DNA of 64,000 nt from Allobosea sp. 117 (GCF_000702305.1 NZ_JNLC01000011.1:468914-532913); one strand, 5' to 3'. Shown: positions 33,236 through 43,669, numbered from the stretch's first letter. Notes: generated from the sequence alone by a model not told the origin. Numbers and translations: made by a program.

Positions 33236-34008
33236 GCGCCGCACTGGAGGTCCGAAATCTTGGGGTCGGCTATGGGGCACGACGGATCATCGACCGCCTG
33301 ACCCTGCCGCCGGTCGTGCCCGGTACCGTCACCGGTCTCATCGGCCCCAACGCCGCCGGCAAGACGACCCTGCTCCGCGCGCTGGCCGGGCTGCTGCCGG
33401 CCGAGGGCTCGGTCCGGCTCGGCGAGATCGAGCTGGCCGGCCTCGGCCCCGCCGCCCATGCCGGGCATGTCACCTACATGCCGCAGGCGCTGCCCCAGCG
33501 TGTCGCGCTCACCGTGCTGGAAGCCGTGCTCACCGCGCTGATGAGTGCCCCGACGGCGCCAGCCGGCGCCGCCGCGCGGCGGCGCGCGATGGAGGCGCTC
33601 GACCGGCTCGGCATCGCCTCTCTCGCCTCGCGCGGGCTCGACGAGCTCTCCGGCGGCCAGCGCCAGCTCGCGAGCCTCGCGCAATGCCTCGTGCGCGAGC
33701 CGAAGGTGCTGCTGCTCGACGAGCCGACCTCAGCGCTCGACCTGCGCCACCAGCTCCGGGTGATGCAGCTCGTCGACGAGATCGCGCGCGACCGCGACAT
33801 CATCGCGATGGTGGTTCTGCACGACATCACGCTGGCGGCGCGCTGGTGCCGGCGGCTGATCGTGCTGGCGGAGGGCGCGGTCGCCGCCGACGGGCCGCCC
33901 GAAGAGGCGGTGACGCCCGCGCTGCTCGCCGACGTCTACGGCGTCGAGGCGCGGGTCGAAGCCGATACGCGCGGCCATGTCCAGGTGATGGTCGACCGCG
34001 CCCTGTAG
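33232..34008 (+). CDS. Siderophore ABC transporter ATPase (FecE/FepC type)
   Basis: A 258-residue ATPase with Walker A GPNAAGKTTLLRA, Q-loop YMPQALPQ, signature LSGGQRQLASLAQ, Walker B VLLLDEPTSALD and the switch His in VVLHDITLA. It powers the FecCD-type permease, with which it overlaps by four bases. It converges with entA, 6 nt apart. Its substrate is almost certainly the catecholate siderophore of this locus, delivered by the binding protein encoded 10 kb away at the other end of the cluster. Confidence 0.93.
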   Translation: MSAALEVRNLGVGYGARRIIDRLTLPPVVPGTVTGLIGPNAAGKTTLLRALAGLLPAEGSVRLGEIELAGLGPAAHAGHVTYMPQALPQRVALTVLEAVLTALMSAPTAPAGAAARRRAMEALDRLGIASLASRGLDELSGGQRQLASLAQCLVREPKVLLLDEPTSALDLRHQLRVMQLVDEIARDRDIIAMVVLHDITLAARWCRRLIVLAEGAVAADGPPEEAVTPALLADVYGVEARVEADTRGHVQVMVDRAL

Positions 34009-34014
34009 CGTCGC

Positions 34015-34788
34015 TCAGGCGCGCAGCGTGGCGCCGCCGTCGACATAGAGATCGGCCATGGTGATGTGTCCGGCCTGGTCCGACAGCAGGAAAACTGCGG
34101 CATTCGCAACGTCTTCCGGTGTCGCCAGCTTGCGCAGCGGGATGCCGGCCTTGAAGGTCTCGGGCGAGCCCTCGATCACGCGTGCCGCGCCGTGCTTGTC
34201 CGCCCACATGCCGGTCTGCATCGGCGTCAGCGTCGAGCCGGGGGCGACTATGTTGCAGCGTATGCCGTGCGGCGCCAGCTCCAGCCCGAGGCAGCGGGTG
34301 AACATGGTGGTGGCCGCCTTGGAGGCCGCATAGGCCGCCATGGCATGGCGCGGCACGCCGGCCGCGTTCGAGCTCACCGTGACGATGGCGCCGCGCCTGC
34401 GCGGAACCATGCGGCGCGCCAGCGCCCGCGAGACGCGGAACACCCCCGCCGTGTTGATGTCGAACACGCGCTCCCATTCGGCGTCGGTGGTCTCGGTCAC
34501 CGTCGCATGGCCCAGCACACCGGCGACATTGGCGCCGATATTGATCGGCCCCCATTCGTGCTCGATCCTCTCGACCAGTGTCTCGACCTCCAGCGTCGAG
34601 CGCACGTCGAGCCGCTCGATCCGCACATCGGCTCCGAGATCGGCGAGCGCGGCGAGGCCGGTTTCGTTCATGTCGGTCGCCACCACGCGCACGCCTTCCT
34701 CATGGAGGGCACGCACCACCGCCGCGCCGATGCCGCCGGCTGCGCCGGTGACGAGGGCGATCCTGCCGTTCAGGCCGCTGGCACGCAT
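34015..34788 (-). CDS. entA: 2,3-dihydro-2,3-dihydroxybenzoate dehydrogenase
   Basis: A 257-residue SDR with an intact active site (TVSSNAAG Ser, YAASK Tyr and Lys) and cofactor motif TGAAGGIGAA. It oxidises 2,3-dihydro-DHB to 2,3-dihydroxybenzoate, the last step of the aryl acid pathway. The assignment rests on the SDR type plus its position as last gene of an entCEBF operon; motifs such as RVSRALARRMVPRRRGAIVTV (about residues 120-140) fit EntA. ATG 34788 overlaps the 3' end of entF by 19 nt. Confidence 0.9.
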   Translation of the reverse strand: MRASGLNGRIALVTGAAGGIGAAVVRALHEEGVRVVATDMNETGLAALADLGADVRIERLDVRSTLEVETLVERIEHEWGPINIGANVAGVLGHATVTETTDAEWERVFDINTAGVFRVSRALARRMVPRRRGAIVTVSSNAAGVPRHAMAAYAASKAATTMFTRCLGLELAPHGIRCNIVAPGSTLTPMQTGMWADKHGAARVIEGSPETFKAGIPLRKLATPEDVANAAVFLLSDQAGHITMADLYVDGGATLRA

Positions 34789-37700
34789 GGGGCTTTCTCC
34801 TTCTTCTCGCTGTCGGCGGCGGCCATCGCCGCCGCGAGAGCGGGGGCGATCCGCAAGACGGCTTCCGCCCCGGTGAGGTGGGCGTGCAACGCCGGCACTT
34901 CGAACATGTCGACGCGCGCCGCATAGGGCGCCCATTGCTCCGGCCGAAGATCGCGGCCCTGATGGTCGAGGCCGGCGCGCACATGCAGGATGGGGCCGTC
35001 ATAGCGGGCATGGTGATGCGCGCGCACGAGCCGGTTGTTTCCCGCGACGACGCGCACCACGCCGTCGAGCGCGGCGTCCGGCAGCCGGCCAAACGGACTT
35101 CGCGTCGCGCGCAGGAAGGCGACGACCGAGGCGCGCGTCAGCGCCACCTGCGGCAACCGGTCGGGATCGTGCCCGCCGATCGCCAGCAGCGCCTTCAGCG
35201 CCGCGCCCTCGTTAGGTTCCGGTTCGGCCCGCCAGCAATCGGCGGGGTAGGAATCGAGCATGGCGACGATGCCCACCTTCGCGCCGAGGCGGGAAAGTTG
35301 CACCGCCATGGCATGGGCGATGATGCCGCCGATCGACCAGCCGACGAGATGATACGGCCCCGCCGGATGGGCGGCGCGGATGCGCTCCACATAGTCGGCG
35401 GCCAGCGCGTCGAGGCTTTCTGGCGGGGCGACATCGGGGGAAAGAGCCGGCGCCTGCAGGCCGTAGACGGCGCGGCGCGGCTGCAGCGATCGGGCGAGCC
35501 GGCCATAGCACCAGGAGATGCCGCCAGCGGGATGGATGGCGAAGAGCGGCGGCAGCGTCGGATCGCCGTCGGCGAGACGCACCAGCGGGCCGAGCCCGGC
35601 ATCGGCCTCACTCTCCGCCTCGATCAGCCGCGCGAGGCCGGCGACGCTCGCCTCGGCGAACAGCGCGCCGAGGCCGGGATCGCGGCCGAACGCCTCGCGC
35701 ACCTTCAAGAGCAGCGCCACGGCGGAGAGCGAATCCCCGCCGAGCGCGAAGAAATCGTCATCGGCGGCGGGCTCCGTTGCGAGCCCGAGCTGCTCGGCGA
35801 ACAGCGCGGCGACGCGCCGCTCGGTCTCGCCCGTCAGCGGGCGCGCGCCGGTGGGCGCATAGTCCGGCGCCGGCAGCGCCGCCCGGTCGAGCTTGCCGTT
35901 GGCGGTCACCGGCAGGGCGTCGAGGGCAACGAAGGCGGCCGGCACCATATAGTCCGGCACCCGAGATGCGATTGCTGCGCGCAACGCATCTGTCGTGAAG
36001 CCTGCATCCGGCACCACATAGGCGACGATGCGCCGGTCGTCCGAGCGATCCTCGCGGGCGACCACCGCCGTTTGCCGGACGAGGCCGGTGGCGGCGATAG
36101 CACTCTCGATCTCGCCGAGCTCGATCCTGAGGCCGCGCAGCTTCACCTGATGGTCGGAGCGGCCGAGGAAGACCACCGCCCCGTCCTGCCGCCACCGGGC
36201 CAGATCGCCGGTCGCATACATGCGCTCACCTGGCACGAAAGGGTCGGGCACGAAGCGCTCGGCGGTGAGGTCCGGCCGGCCGAGATAGCCGCGCGCGAGC
36301 TGCACGCCGGCGAGATAGAGATCGCCGACGACGCCCGGCGGCACCGGGCGCAGCCGCGCATCCAGCACATAGAGGCGCGTGTTCCACACGGGCAGGCCGA
36401 TGGGGACCGGCGCGGAGCGATCGTCCGGTCCGGCCGGCCACCAGCTCACATCCACCGCCGCCTCGGTCGGGCCGTAGAGATTGTGCAGCTCACCGGCGAT
36501 CGTCCGGTGGAAGCGGTCGCGCAGCTCGGCGGGCAGCTCCTCGCCCGAGCAGAACACGCGCCGCACGGCAATGCCGCGCGCGCTCGGCTCGGCGAGGAAG
36601 GCGGCGAGCATGGAGGGCACGAAATGCAGGGTCGTGATGCCCTCGCGCCGGATCAGTTCGGCGATTGCCACTGGATCGCGATGCGCCTCCGGTGGCGCGA
36701 CCACGAGCATCGCCCCGGCGATCAGCGGCAGGAAGAACTCCCACACCGAGACGTCGAAGGTGGCGGGCGTCTTCTGCAGGATGTGGTCGGTGGCATTGAT
36801 CCCATAGTGGACACGCATCCATTCGAGGCGGTTGACGATGGCACGATGCTCGATGACGACGCCCTTCGGCTCGCCGGTGGAGCCGGAGGTGTAGATCACA
36901 TAGGCCGCGTCATCCGGGCGTGGCGCTTCTGGCGCCGGGCCAACGGCCGAGCGCGACCAGTCTTCCGGCGCGAGCACCGGCACGTGCGGCGCAAGCCGGC
37001 CCGCGTCCACGGTGCGGACCAGAGCGAGTCGCGGTGTGGCGGAGGCGGCGATGCGGGCAAGGCGTGCGTCCGGCTGGGCGAGGTCGAGCGGAAGATGGGC
37101 GGCGCCAGTACGCAGCACCGCGACCAGCGCGACGATCAGCTCGATCGAGCGCGGCAGGGCGATGGCGACGATGTCGCCGCGTCCGACCCCGCGCGCGGCG
37201 AGCTGCCCGGCCAGCGCCGATGAGCGGGCATCGAGCGTCGCAAAATCAAGGATCTCGCCCTCGAAGACGACAGCCGTCTCCTGCGGCGAGCGCTGCATCG
37301 TTGCCGCGATGAGATCGACGAGGGTGACGTCCGGCACCTCATGGGCGGTGGCGTTGACCTCGAAGAGGTAGCGCCGCGCCTCGTCCGGGCTCGCGGTCGG
37401 CACCTCGGCGAGCCGCCCGGCGCCCGCTCCCGCGACGAGGAAGGCGTTCAGCCGCGCCGCATGGGCGGCGGTTTCCTCGCGCGAATAGAGCGAGGGGTTG
37501 CTGTCCACCTCCAGCCGCAGCCCTTCGGACCCGCCGGCGAGCCGGTGAAGGCGGAAGGTGAAGGTGATGTCGTCCACCGGGCCGGTGCTGAGCACTTCGA
37601 GGCGCGACGACAGGCCCGAAAAGCGCGGCGTCTCGTCGAAGGGCAGGATGTTGACCAGCGGCCCGTGCAGCCGCCGGTTTCCTCCGACGAGCTTGAGGTC

Positions 37701-38705
37701 GCGGCGAAGCTGCTCGCTGCGATAGCGCCCGTGCCGCCGCGCGCGGGTGAGCGAGCGCGCGACCACGGCGAGATAGTCATGCAGCGGCGCGTCCTCGTCC
37801 TGCGTCACGCGCAGCGGCAGCACGTTCATCAGCATCGCCGGAACACGAGCGGCGGCGCTGCCGAGCCGGCCCATGAACGGAACGCCGATGATCGCCTCGC
37901 GCGTGCCGGTGTGGCGCTGGCAATAGGCGGCGGCGAGCGCGGTGACGACGTCCGGCCACACCACGCCAGCCTCCTCGCCGAGGCGCTTCAAGCTCTCGAA
38001 GGTCTCGGGAGTCAGCTCGACGCTCTCGCGGTGGAAGCCGTGCGCGCTCGGCGCGATGCCCGGCGCAAGGCTCGCCACCTCGGGCCGGTCGGCGAAGGCC
38101 GCGCGCCAGAACTCCGCGTCCGCCGCGCGCTTCGGCGAGGCGCGATAGGCCGCATCCTCGGCAAACACCGCCGCCAGCGCAGGCAGCGCCGGGCCGGGCA
38201 CTGTTCCATTGATGCGGGCATTGTAGAGATCGGCGACCCGCTGGGTGAGTAGGATCATGCCGTAGCCGTCTATGGCGAGATGGTGCACCTGCTGCTGCCA
38301 GATGAAGCGCTGCGGCCCGAGCCGGAAAAGCCGTTCTCTGGCAATGGGCTCGCGGGTCGGCTCAAGTGCCGTCGCCATGTCGCGGGCGATCTCGGCCTCG
38401 GCGGCGGCGAAGGGATCGGCAGCGCCGGACAGGTCGACGACGGCAAGATGCGGCCGGCGGGCGGGGTCGATCCTCTGCACCGGCCCGTCATCGGTCTCGG
38501 CGAAGCCGAGCGACAGCGCCTGCGCCTCGGCGAGCATGTCCTCGACCGCCATGGCGAAGGCGTCGAGGTCGAGAGGGCCGCGGAACTCGATATATTGGCC
38601 GGTGTTGAACAGCGGGTTCGCGGGGCCGAGCCGCTGCGCGTACCAGAGGCCGGACTGCGCCTCGGTCAGCGGGCGGGGCTCGAAAATTCCGGGCAAAACC
38701 GCCAT
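34770..38705 (-). CDS. entF: Non-ribosomal peptide synthetase, C-A-T-TE, serine-activating
   Basis: A 1311-residue single-module NRPS. Condensation domain with HHLAIDG at 141-147; adenylation domain about 455-950 with TSGSTGEPKG; thiolation motif LGGDSL (Ser992); thioesterase with GWSIGG (Ser1124). The adenylation pocket residues are D651, V652, W655, H694, F718, S720, L743, V751, D752, the code for serine. It should join 2,3-DHB to Ser and, like EntF, may oligomerise and cyclise the product. It needs a phosphopantetheinyl transferase, which is not in this window. It lies 4 nt after the aryl carrier protein gene. Confidence 0.95.
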   Translation of the reverse strand: MAVLPGIFEPRPLTEAQSGLWYAQRLGPANPLFNTGQYIEFRGPLDLDAFAMAVEDMLAEAQALSLGFAETDDGPVQRIDPARRPHLAVVDLSGAADPFAAAEAEIARDMATALEPTREPIARERLFRLGPQRFIWQQQVHHLAIDGYGMILLTQRVADLYNARINGTVPGPALPALAAVFAEDAAYRASPKRAADAEFWRAAFADRPEVASLAPGIAPSAHGFHRESVELTPETFESLKRLGEEAGVVWPDVVTALAAAYCQRHTGTREAIIGVPFMGRLGSAAARVPAMLMNVLPLRVTQDEDAPLHDYLAVVARSLTRARRHGRYRSEQLRRDLKLVGGNRRLHGPLVNILPFDETPRFSGLSSRLEVLSTGPVDDITFTFRLHRLAGGSEGLRLEVDSNPSLYSREETAAHAARLNAFLVAGAGAGRLAEVPTASPDEARRYLFEVNATAHEVPDVTLVDLIAATMQRSPQETAVVFEGEILDFATLDARSSALAGQLAARGVGRGDIVAIALPRSIELIVALVAVLRTGAAHLPLDLAQPDARLARIAASATPRLALVRTVDAGRLAPHVPVLAPEDWSRSAVGPAPEAPRPDDAAYVIYTSGSTGEPKGVVIEHRAIVNRLEWMRVHYGINATDHILQKTPATFDVSVWEFFLPLIAGAMLVVAPPEAHRDPVAIAELIRREGITTLHFVPSMLAAFLAEPSARGIAVRRVFCSGEELPAELRDRFHRTIAGELHNLYGPTEAAVDVSWWPAGPDDRSAPVPIGLPVWNTRLYVLDARLRPVPPGVVGDLYLAGVQLARGYLGRPDLTAERFVPDPFVPGERMYATGDLARWRQDGAVVFLGRSDHQVKLRGLRIELGEIESAIAATGLVRQTAVVAREDRSDDRRIVAYVVPDAGFTTDALRAAIASRVPDYMVPAAFVALDALPVTANGKLDRAALPAPDYAPTGARPLTGETERRVAALFAEQLGLATEPAADDDFFALGGDSLSAVALLLKVREAFGRDPGLGALFAEASVAGLARLIEAESEADAGLGPLVRLADGDPTLPPLFAIHPAGGISWCYGRLARSLQPRRAVYGLQAPALSPDVAPPESLDALAADYVERIRAAHPAGPYHLVGWSIGGIIAHAMAVQLSRLGAKVGIVAMLDSYPADCWRAEPEPNEGAALKALLAIGGHDPDRLPQVALTRASVVAFLRATRSPFGRLPDAALDGVVRVVAGNNRLVRAHHHARYDGPILHVRAGLDHQGRDLRPEQWAPYAARVDMFEVPALHAHLTGAEAVLRIAPALAAAMAAADSEKKEKAPCVPAA

Positions 38706-38709
38706 GGCT

Positions 38710-39006
38710 TCAGCCGCCGGAAGGCCCGGCCGAGGCGGCCAGCTTGCGCGCGACGAGTTCCCACCAGCCGTTCAGCGTCGGACGCTCGGCGAATTCGGAG
38801 AAGTCGAGATCGAGCCCGCCTTCGCTCCACAGCAGCACGAGATTCATCGCCCGCATGGAGTCGAGGCCTAGGTCCATCAGGTCGTCATCGCCGCCGATCG
38901 CTTCCTCATCCTCGTGCAGCATGCGGGCGATATCGGCGCGCACGCGTTCGCGGCTGAGCGGTGCGGTGGGCGCGACGATGCGGGTGATCTTGTCCGGCGA
39001 GATCAT
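38710..39006 (-). CDS. Stand-alone aryl carrier protein (EntB C-terminal domain)
   Basis: A 98-residue carrier protein. The phosphopantetheine site is LGLDSMR (Ser near residue 49), followed by FSEFAERPTLNGWW, which matches the C-terminal ArCP domain of EntB. It carries 2,3-DHB from EntE to the condensation domain of EntF. In E. coli this domain is fused to isochorismatase; here it is a separate gene whose ATG overlaps the isochorismatase TGA (ATGA). The overlap suggests recent fission or coupled synthesis in equal amounts. Confidence 0.9.
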   Translation of the reverse strand: MISPDKITRIVAPTAPLSRERVRADIARMLHEDEEAIGGDDDLMDLGLDSMRAMNLVLLWSEGGLDLDFSEFAERPTLNGWWELVARKLAASAGPSGG

Positions 39007-39662
39007 GCAAGGCGCTCCAGCAGCGCGGCGCTCGTCAGCGGCACGGCGCAGGTCGCCGCCGCATAGGAGAGCGCGAGGTCGTGACGCTCGCGCGAGAAGT
39101 CGGCGAGCGCGTCGGCGGCGAGGAAGGGTTCGATGTCGCGCATGAAGGCGTCGGCCGCCGTCATCAGGCAGCCGATATGCGCATAGACGCCGCATATGGC
39201 GAGCTGGTCGCGGCCGCGCGCGCGCATCAGCCTCTCCAGGTTGCTGCGCTGGAAGGCGCTGTAGCGGTGCTTCACCAGCACGATGTCGCCTTCTTCCGGC
39301 GCCAGCGCGGCGACGATGCCCTCGTGCTCCGGGGCGCGGCTCATGCCCGGCCCCCAGAGGTCGGCCTGAAGGCCGCGGTCGCGGCGGTCCTGATTGCCGA
39401 CCTGCGCGGTGTAGAACACCGGCACGCCGGAGGCCCGGCAGCGCGCCGCCAGCGCCGCGATATTGGCGATGGCGGGGGCGAGCGGGGAGGCCCCGGCCTC
39501 GAAGGGGGTGAGGAAATAGTTCTGCATGTCGTGGATCAGCAGAGCGAGCCGGTCGCGCTGCGGCCGCCACGGCGCGCGGGGGGCGGGCAATTCGCCGGCT
39601 ACGGGAAGCGGATAGGGCGCGATGTGCGGCAATCCCCGCTTCGGCGTCTCGTGCGCATTCAT
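39003..39662 (-). CDS. entB: Isochorismatase (EntB N-terminal domain)
   Basis: A 219-residue isochorismate lyase/hydrolase that converts isochorismate to 2,3-dihydro-2,3-dihydroxybenzoate and pyruvate. Catalytic features: [14 protein letters not shown] (Asp), [14 protein letters not shown] (Lys) and [20 protein letters not shown]. The carrier domain found at the C-terminus of EntB is missing and encoded by the next gene. Both ends use ATGA overlaps, with entE upstream and the ArCP gene downstream. Confidence 0.93.
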   Translation of the reverse strand: MNAHETPKRGLPHIAPYPLPVAGELPAPRAPWRPQRDRLALLIHDMQNYFLTPFEAGASPLAPAIANIAALAARCRASGVPVFYTAQVGNQDRRDRGLQADLWGPGMSRAPEHEGIVAALAPEEGDIVLVKHRYSAFQRSNLERLMRARGRDQLAICGVYAHIGCLMTAADAFMRDIEPFLAADALADFSRERHDLALSYAAATCAVPLTSAALLERLA

Positions 39663-41287
39663 GCCCGGGTTCCCTGTTCCGCGAGGAAGCGCCGGCGCAG
39701 GCTCGCGCGCAGCTCCTTGCGGCTGACCTTGCCGACCGCCGTGGTCTCGAAGGCGTCGACGAAGATGATCTGGTCCGGCACCTTGAAGGCGGCGAGGCCG
39801 CGCCCGCGCATGAAGGCCTTCAGCGCCGCCGCCTTCGGAGGATCGCCGGCCGGGATGACGAAGGCGCAGCTACGCTCGCCGAGATAGTCGTCCGGCAGCG
39901 AGACCACGGCGGCGTCGAACACTTGGGCGTGGGCCTGAAGATGATCCTCGATCTCTTCGGCCGAGATCTTCTCGCCGGCGCGGTTGATATGGTCGGTGGC
40001 GCGGCCCTGCACCACGAGATAGCCACCCGGCAAGCGCCTCACCACATCGCCGGTGCGGTAATAGCCGTCCGGCGTGAAGGAGCGAGCATTGGCGACATCG
40101 TCATTGTGATAGGCGCGGATCGTGTAGGGTCCGCGCGTGAGGAGATTGCCGACCTCGCCCTCGGCGACCGGATGGCCGGCATCGTCCAGTACCAGCACCT
40201 CGTCGGCCTCGCTGATCGGCCGGCCCTGCGTCCCGACGATGATCTCCTCGGGGTCGTCGAGCCGCGTGTAGTTCACGAGGCCTTCGGCCATGCCGAACAC
40301 CTGCTGCAGGGTGCAGCCGAGCACCGGGCGCACGCGCCGCGCCGCCTCCGGCATGAACTTCGCCCCGCCCACCTGCAGCACTTTGAGGCTGGACAGGTCA
40401 TGCGGGGTATTCGCCGCCGCCTGCAGCCAGAGCAGGGCCAGCGGCGGCACGAGGCCGGTGATGGTGACGCCTTCGCGGGCGATCAGCGGGAAGGCGACTT
40501 CCGGGCTCGGCGAGGGGCTCATCACCACCCGCGCCCCGGCATGCAGCGCGCCGAACACGCCGGGCGAGCTCATCGGGAAATTATGCGCGACGGGCAGCGC
40601 GGCGAGATAGACGCTGTCCGGCCCCAGGCCGCAGATCTCGGCGCTCGCCGCGAAGCTGTAGATGTAGTCGTCATGGGTGCGCGGGATGAGCTTGGAAAGG
40701 CCGGTGCTGCCGCCCGATATCTGCAGGAAGGCGACATCCGAGGGCGCTGCGTCCTCCGCCGGCAGCGCGGCGGGCGGCGGCAGGTCGGCGAGCGCCCGAT
40801 AGGGACCGCCGTCGCCGGCCACAACGACATGCTCGACTGCCGAAACCTCAGCACGCAGCTCGTCGGCGAGGGCGCGGTAATCGAAGCCGTCGTGCCGATC
40901 CGCGACGATGTAGCCGCGCGCCTCGGCCTTGCGCGCAAAATGCGCGATCTCGACGAGGCGATGCGCGGGCAGCGCATAGACCGGGATCAGCCGTGCCCGG
41001 AACAGGCCGAACACCACGGATAGGAACTCGGGGATGTTGGGCAGCTGCACCACCACCCGGTCGCCGGGCTTTAAGCCCAGCGCCAGCAGCCCGCCGGCGA
41101 TGCGCTCGGCCCTCGCCAGCAGCTCGGCATAGCTCCAGCGCTCGGTGCCGCCCACCAGGGCGATGCGATCGGGATGCGCGGCGGCGCGATCGCGCAACAT
41201 CTGCGAGAAGGTGGCGCTGCGCCAATAGCCGGCCGCGCGGTAGCGCGCGGCCAGATTGTCCGGCCAGATCTGGCGAAGCGGGATCAC
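39659..41287 (-). CDS. entE: 2,3-dihydroxybenzoate-AMP ligase
   Basis: A 542-residue adenylate-forming enzyme, close to the usual ~540. It has the P-loop [10 protein letters not shown], the aryl-acid pocket segment [12 protein letters not shown] with the Asn that contacts the DHB hydroxyls, [15 protein letters not shown] and the late Lys in [11 protein letters not shown]. It activates DHB and loads it on the carrier protein. I chose GTG 41287, whose GTGA overlaps the entC stop; this start gives the family N-terminus IPLRQIWPD. Confidence 0.94.
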   Translation of the reverse strand: MIPLRQIWPDNLAARYRAAGYWRSATFSQMLRDRAAAHPDRIALVGGTERWSYAELLARAERIAGGLLALGLKPGDRVVVQLPNIPEFLSVVFGLFRARLIPVYALPAHRLVEIAHFARKAEARGYIVADRHDGFDYRALADELRAEVSAVEHVVVAGDGGPYRALADLPPPAALPAEDAAPSDVAFLQISGGSTGLSKLIPRTHDDYIYSFAASAEICGLGPDSVYLAALPVAHNFPMSSPGVFGALHAGARVVMSPSPSPEVAFPLIAREGVTITGLVPPLALLWLQAAANTPHDLSSLKVLQVGGAKFMPEAARRVRPVLGCTLQQVFGMAEGLVNYTRLDDPEEIIVGTQGRPISEADEVLVLDDAGHPVAEGEVGNLLTRGPYTIRAYHNDDVANARSFTPDGYYRTGDVVRRLPGGYLVVQGRATDHINRAGEKISAEEIEDHLQAHAQVFDAAVVSLPDDYLGERSCAFVIPAGDPPKAAALKAFMRGRGLAAFKVPDQIIFVDAFETTAVGKVSRKELRASLRRRFLAEQGTRA

Positions 41288-42519
41288 GGCGTTTCTCCCG
41301 CGGCAGCCTCGACCGCGGCCTCCTCGATGCCGAGCGCGCGCAGAAGCGCGGCGAATTTCGCGCCGGTCTCCTCGGCCTCGGCGGCGGGATCGGAGCCGGG
41401 CACGATGCCGGCACCGGCATAGAGCCGGGCGGTGGAGCCGGACACCTCGGCGCAACGGATCGCGACATGCCAGCGCCCGTCGCCGGCGTCATCGCACCAG
41501 CCGACGGCGCCGGCATAGAAATCGCGCTCCCGCGTCTCCAGCTTGGCGATGGCGCGATAGGCGGCCTCGCGCGGGGTGCCGCACACCGCCGGTGTGGGAT
41601 GCAGCCGGGTGACCAGCTCGATGGAGGAGACCTCCGGGTCCTTCAGCGTGCCTTCGATGCGGGTGCCGAGGTGCCACATGCTATTGGTGGCTACGAGGAT
41701 GGGCCCTTCCGGTGCGACGAGCGCGTGGCAATAGGGGGCGAGGTGGTCGAGCACGGCCTCGACGACCTCGGCATGCTCGCGGCGGTCCTTGTCGGAGTGC
41801 AGCAGCGCTTCCGCCGATGCGCGGTCGGCGGCCGGATCGGCCGAGCGCCGGGCCGAGCCGGCGAGGGGGTGCGAGGCCACCTGCGCGCCGCTCTTTTCAA
41901 CGAGCAGTTCCGGCGTCGCGCCGATCAGCGCGCGCTCCGCCGCGCCGCGCCGGGGCGGCAGCGGCACGCAGAAGGTGGTGACGGAGGCGTCACGCGCCAG
42001 CGCCGCAACGAGGGCGGCGGCGTCGATCGCGGCATCGGCCTCGGCGCGCAGGCTGCGCGAGAGCACGATCTTGCGTAGCGCCCCGGCCGAGGAGGCAGGT
42101 GCCGCCATCCGTTCCAGCGCGCGCGAGACCGCCGCCCGGTAGGCGGCGACATCGGGCTCCGCGATCACCCGCCAGCGGGGCGTCGGCGCGGCGGCCCGCA
42201 GCGGCATCGTCGCCGGTCCTAGCGTCTCGGGCTGGTAGAGATGCGCGGGCCGCCCGCGCTCGAAGGGAAGCGCGCCGACGAGGCGCCTCGGCCCGTCGGA
42301 AAGCCCCGCAAAGAAGGCGGCGACGCGGGCCGGAAGGTCGTCGGCGTTCTCCTTCATCCCGCCGGCCGTCAGCACGCGCCGGCAGCCGCGCGCCGCGAGG
42401 CTTTCCTCGCCCGAGACGAGCGTGAAGGGCAGCGCCGGCGCGAAGGACGGCGCGGCTGCGCCCTCCTTCCCGGCTTCGGGCGAAGGCCTCACGACGATCC
42501 GGCTCGCCTGGCTCGACAT
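41284..42519 (-). CDS. entC: Isochorismate synthase
   Basis: A 411-residue chorismate-utilising enzyme that makes isochorismate, the first committed step of DHB synthesis. Conserved blocks: [40 protein letters not shown] (catalytic and metal region), [12 protein letters not shown] and [12 protein letters not shown]. It is Ala-rich at both ends. It overlaps entE by GTGA and begins 14 nt after the beta-propeller gene stop, so it is likely cotranscribed with that gene and the binding protein. Confidence 0.94.
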   Translation of the reverse strand: MSSQASRIVVRPSPEAGKEGAAAPSFAPALPFTLVSGEESLAARGCRRVLTAGGMKENADDLPARVAAFFAGLSDGPRRLVGALPFERGRPAHLYQPETLGPATMPLRAAAPTPRWRVIAEPDVAAYRAAVSRALERMAAPASSAGALRKIVLSRSLRAEADAAIDAAALVAALARDASVTTFCVPLPPRRGAAERALIGATPELLVEKSGAQVASHPLAGSARRSADPAADRASAEALLHSDKDRREHAEVVEAVLDHLAPYCHALVAPEGPILVATNSMWHLGTRIEGTLKDPEVSSIELVTRLHPTPAVCGTPREAAYRAIAKLETRERDFYAGAVGWCDDAGDGRWHVAIRCAEVSGSTARLYAGAGIVPGSDPAAEAEETGAKFAALLRALGIEEAAVEAAAGETP

Positions 42520-42533
42520 GGATCCGGGCGGTC

Positions 42534-43610
42534 TCAGGGCGTCACGATGGTGACGACGTCGCCGTTCGGATCGATCATCGGCGCCGGGCGGGGCGGGGGC
42601 GAGCCGGCGCTCGCGCCTTCGGGGCGCGGCGGGCGCGGGCCCGTCTTGATCTTGTTGGTGACATAGGCGCGGCCCGACGCCTCGTCGATCGCCACGGTGT
42701 TGGGCATGGAGCCGGTGACGATATTGGCGATCACCTTCAGCTCCTTGGCGTCTACCAGCGAGACGAAGCCGCCGCGCCGGTTGGCGACATAGACGATGCC
42801 GCGCTTCGGATCGACGCTGACGCCCAGCGCGCCGTCGCCGGTCGGGATGGTGGCGAGCAAGGCGCCGTCCCTGGCGTTCAGAACGGTGAGATCGCCGCTT
42901 TCCTGATTGGCGACGAACAGGCGGTCGCCCTCGGCGTCATAGGCGAGGTTGATCGGGCTCTTGCCGCCCGAGGGCACGCTGGCGATCACCTTGCCGGTGG
43001 CGAGGTCGATGGCGTGGACCTCGTTGCTCTGCATGGCAGTGACGAAGAGGCGCTTGTTCTTCGGGTCGAGCGCGAGGCCGCTGACGCCGCCCTTGAGATC
43101 GCCGATGGTGCCGATGATCGTGTTTGTGGCGCCGTCGATCACCCAGATCTCGCTCGGGATCTCGCCCCGCGCGAACGCGCTCACATAGACGCGGTTCGCC
43201 TCCTCGTCGACCAGCACCTGGCGCACATGGGCCTTGTCGCCCTGCTTGATGGTGGCGACGACCTTGCCGGTGGCGAGGTCTATGGCCGCCACCGCGCCGG
43301 AGCGGGTCTGCGTCGCGTAGAGCGTCTTGGTCTTGTCGTTGATGCCGAGACCGAAGCCCGGCTCCTTGCCGAGCTCGATGGTCTCCTTCACCGCCAGCGT
43401 CGCCGGGTCGAGCGCGAGGATGGCGCCGTTGTCCTTGCCGCGCTCGCCGACAGCGGCGACATAAACGCGCCCGAGCGCGTCGCTCACCACCACCTCGTAA
43501 AGGCCTGTGCCCGGGCTCGACGAGGTGACGAGGGCGGGTTCCGCCAGCACCGGCGTGGCTAGCAGCGCCAGTGCGGCGACGGCGGAGACAAGGATGCGGC
43601 GGGACGACAT
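42534..43610 (-). CDS. YncE-like secreted beta-propeller protein
   Basis: A 358-residue protein with a Sec signal peptide (residues 1-23, ending VLAEP). It has repeating units such as GRVYVAAVG, KTLYATQTRSGAVAAIDLATGK, NRVYVSAF, KRLFVTAMQ and IVYVANRRGGFVSLVDA, typical of seven-bladed YVTN/YncE propellers. YncE of E. coli is iron-repressed and lies next to a TonB receptor gene, but its role is unknown. Here it sits between the siderophore binding protein and entC, which suggests a periplasmic job in siderophore handling. The C-terminus has a Pro-rich stretch. Confidence 0.87.
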   Translation of the reverse strand: MSSRRILVSAVAALALLATPVLAEPALVTSSSPGTGLYEVVVSDALGRVYVAAVGERGKDNGAILALDPATLAVKETIELGKEPGFGLGINDKTKTLYATQTRSGAVAAIDLATGKVVATIKQGDKAHVRQVLVDEEANRVYVSAFARGEIPSEIWVIDGATNTIIGTIGDLKGGVSGLALDPKNKRLFVTAMQSNEVHAIDLATGKVIASVPSGGKSPINLAYDAEGDRLFVANQESGDLTVLNARDGALLATIPTGDGALGVSVDPKRGIVYVANRRGGFVSLVDAKELKVIANIVTGSMPNTVAIDEASGRAYVTNKIKTGPRPPRPEGASAGSPPPRPAPMIDPNGDVVTIVTP

Positions 43611-43669
43611 GGGATTCTCCGTTCGGGTCGGATGGGCGCGGCTTGCGGCGTGCGCCGGTTCATGCGGGG

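Noticed and set aside
34878..37223. A 781-codon open frame opposite entF
   Set aside because: Same cause: it mirrors the codon bias of the NRPS gene and has no recognisable domain or ribosome site.
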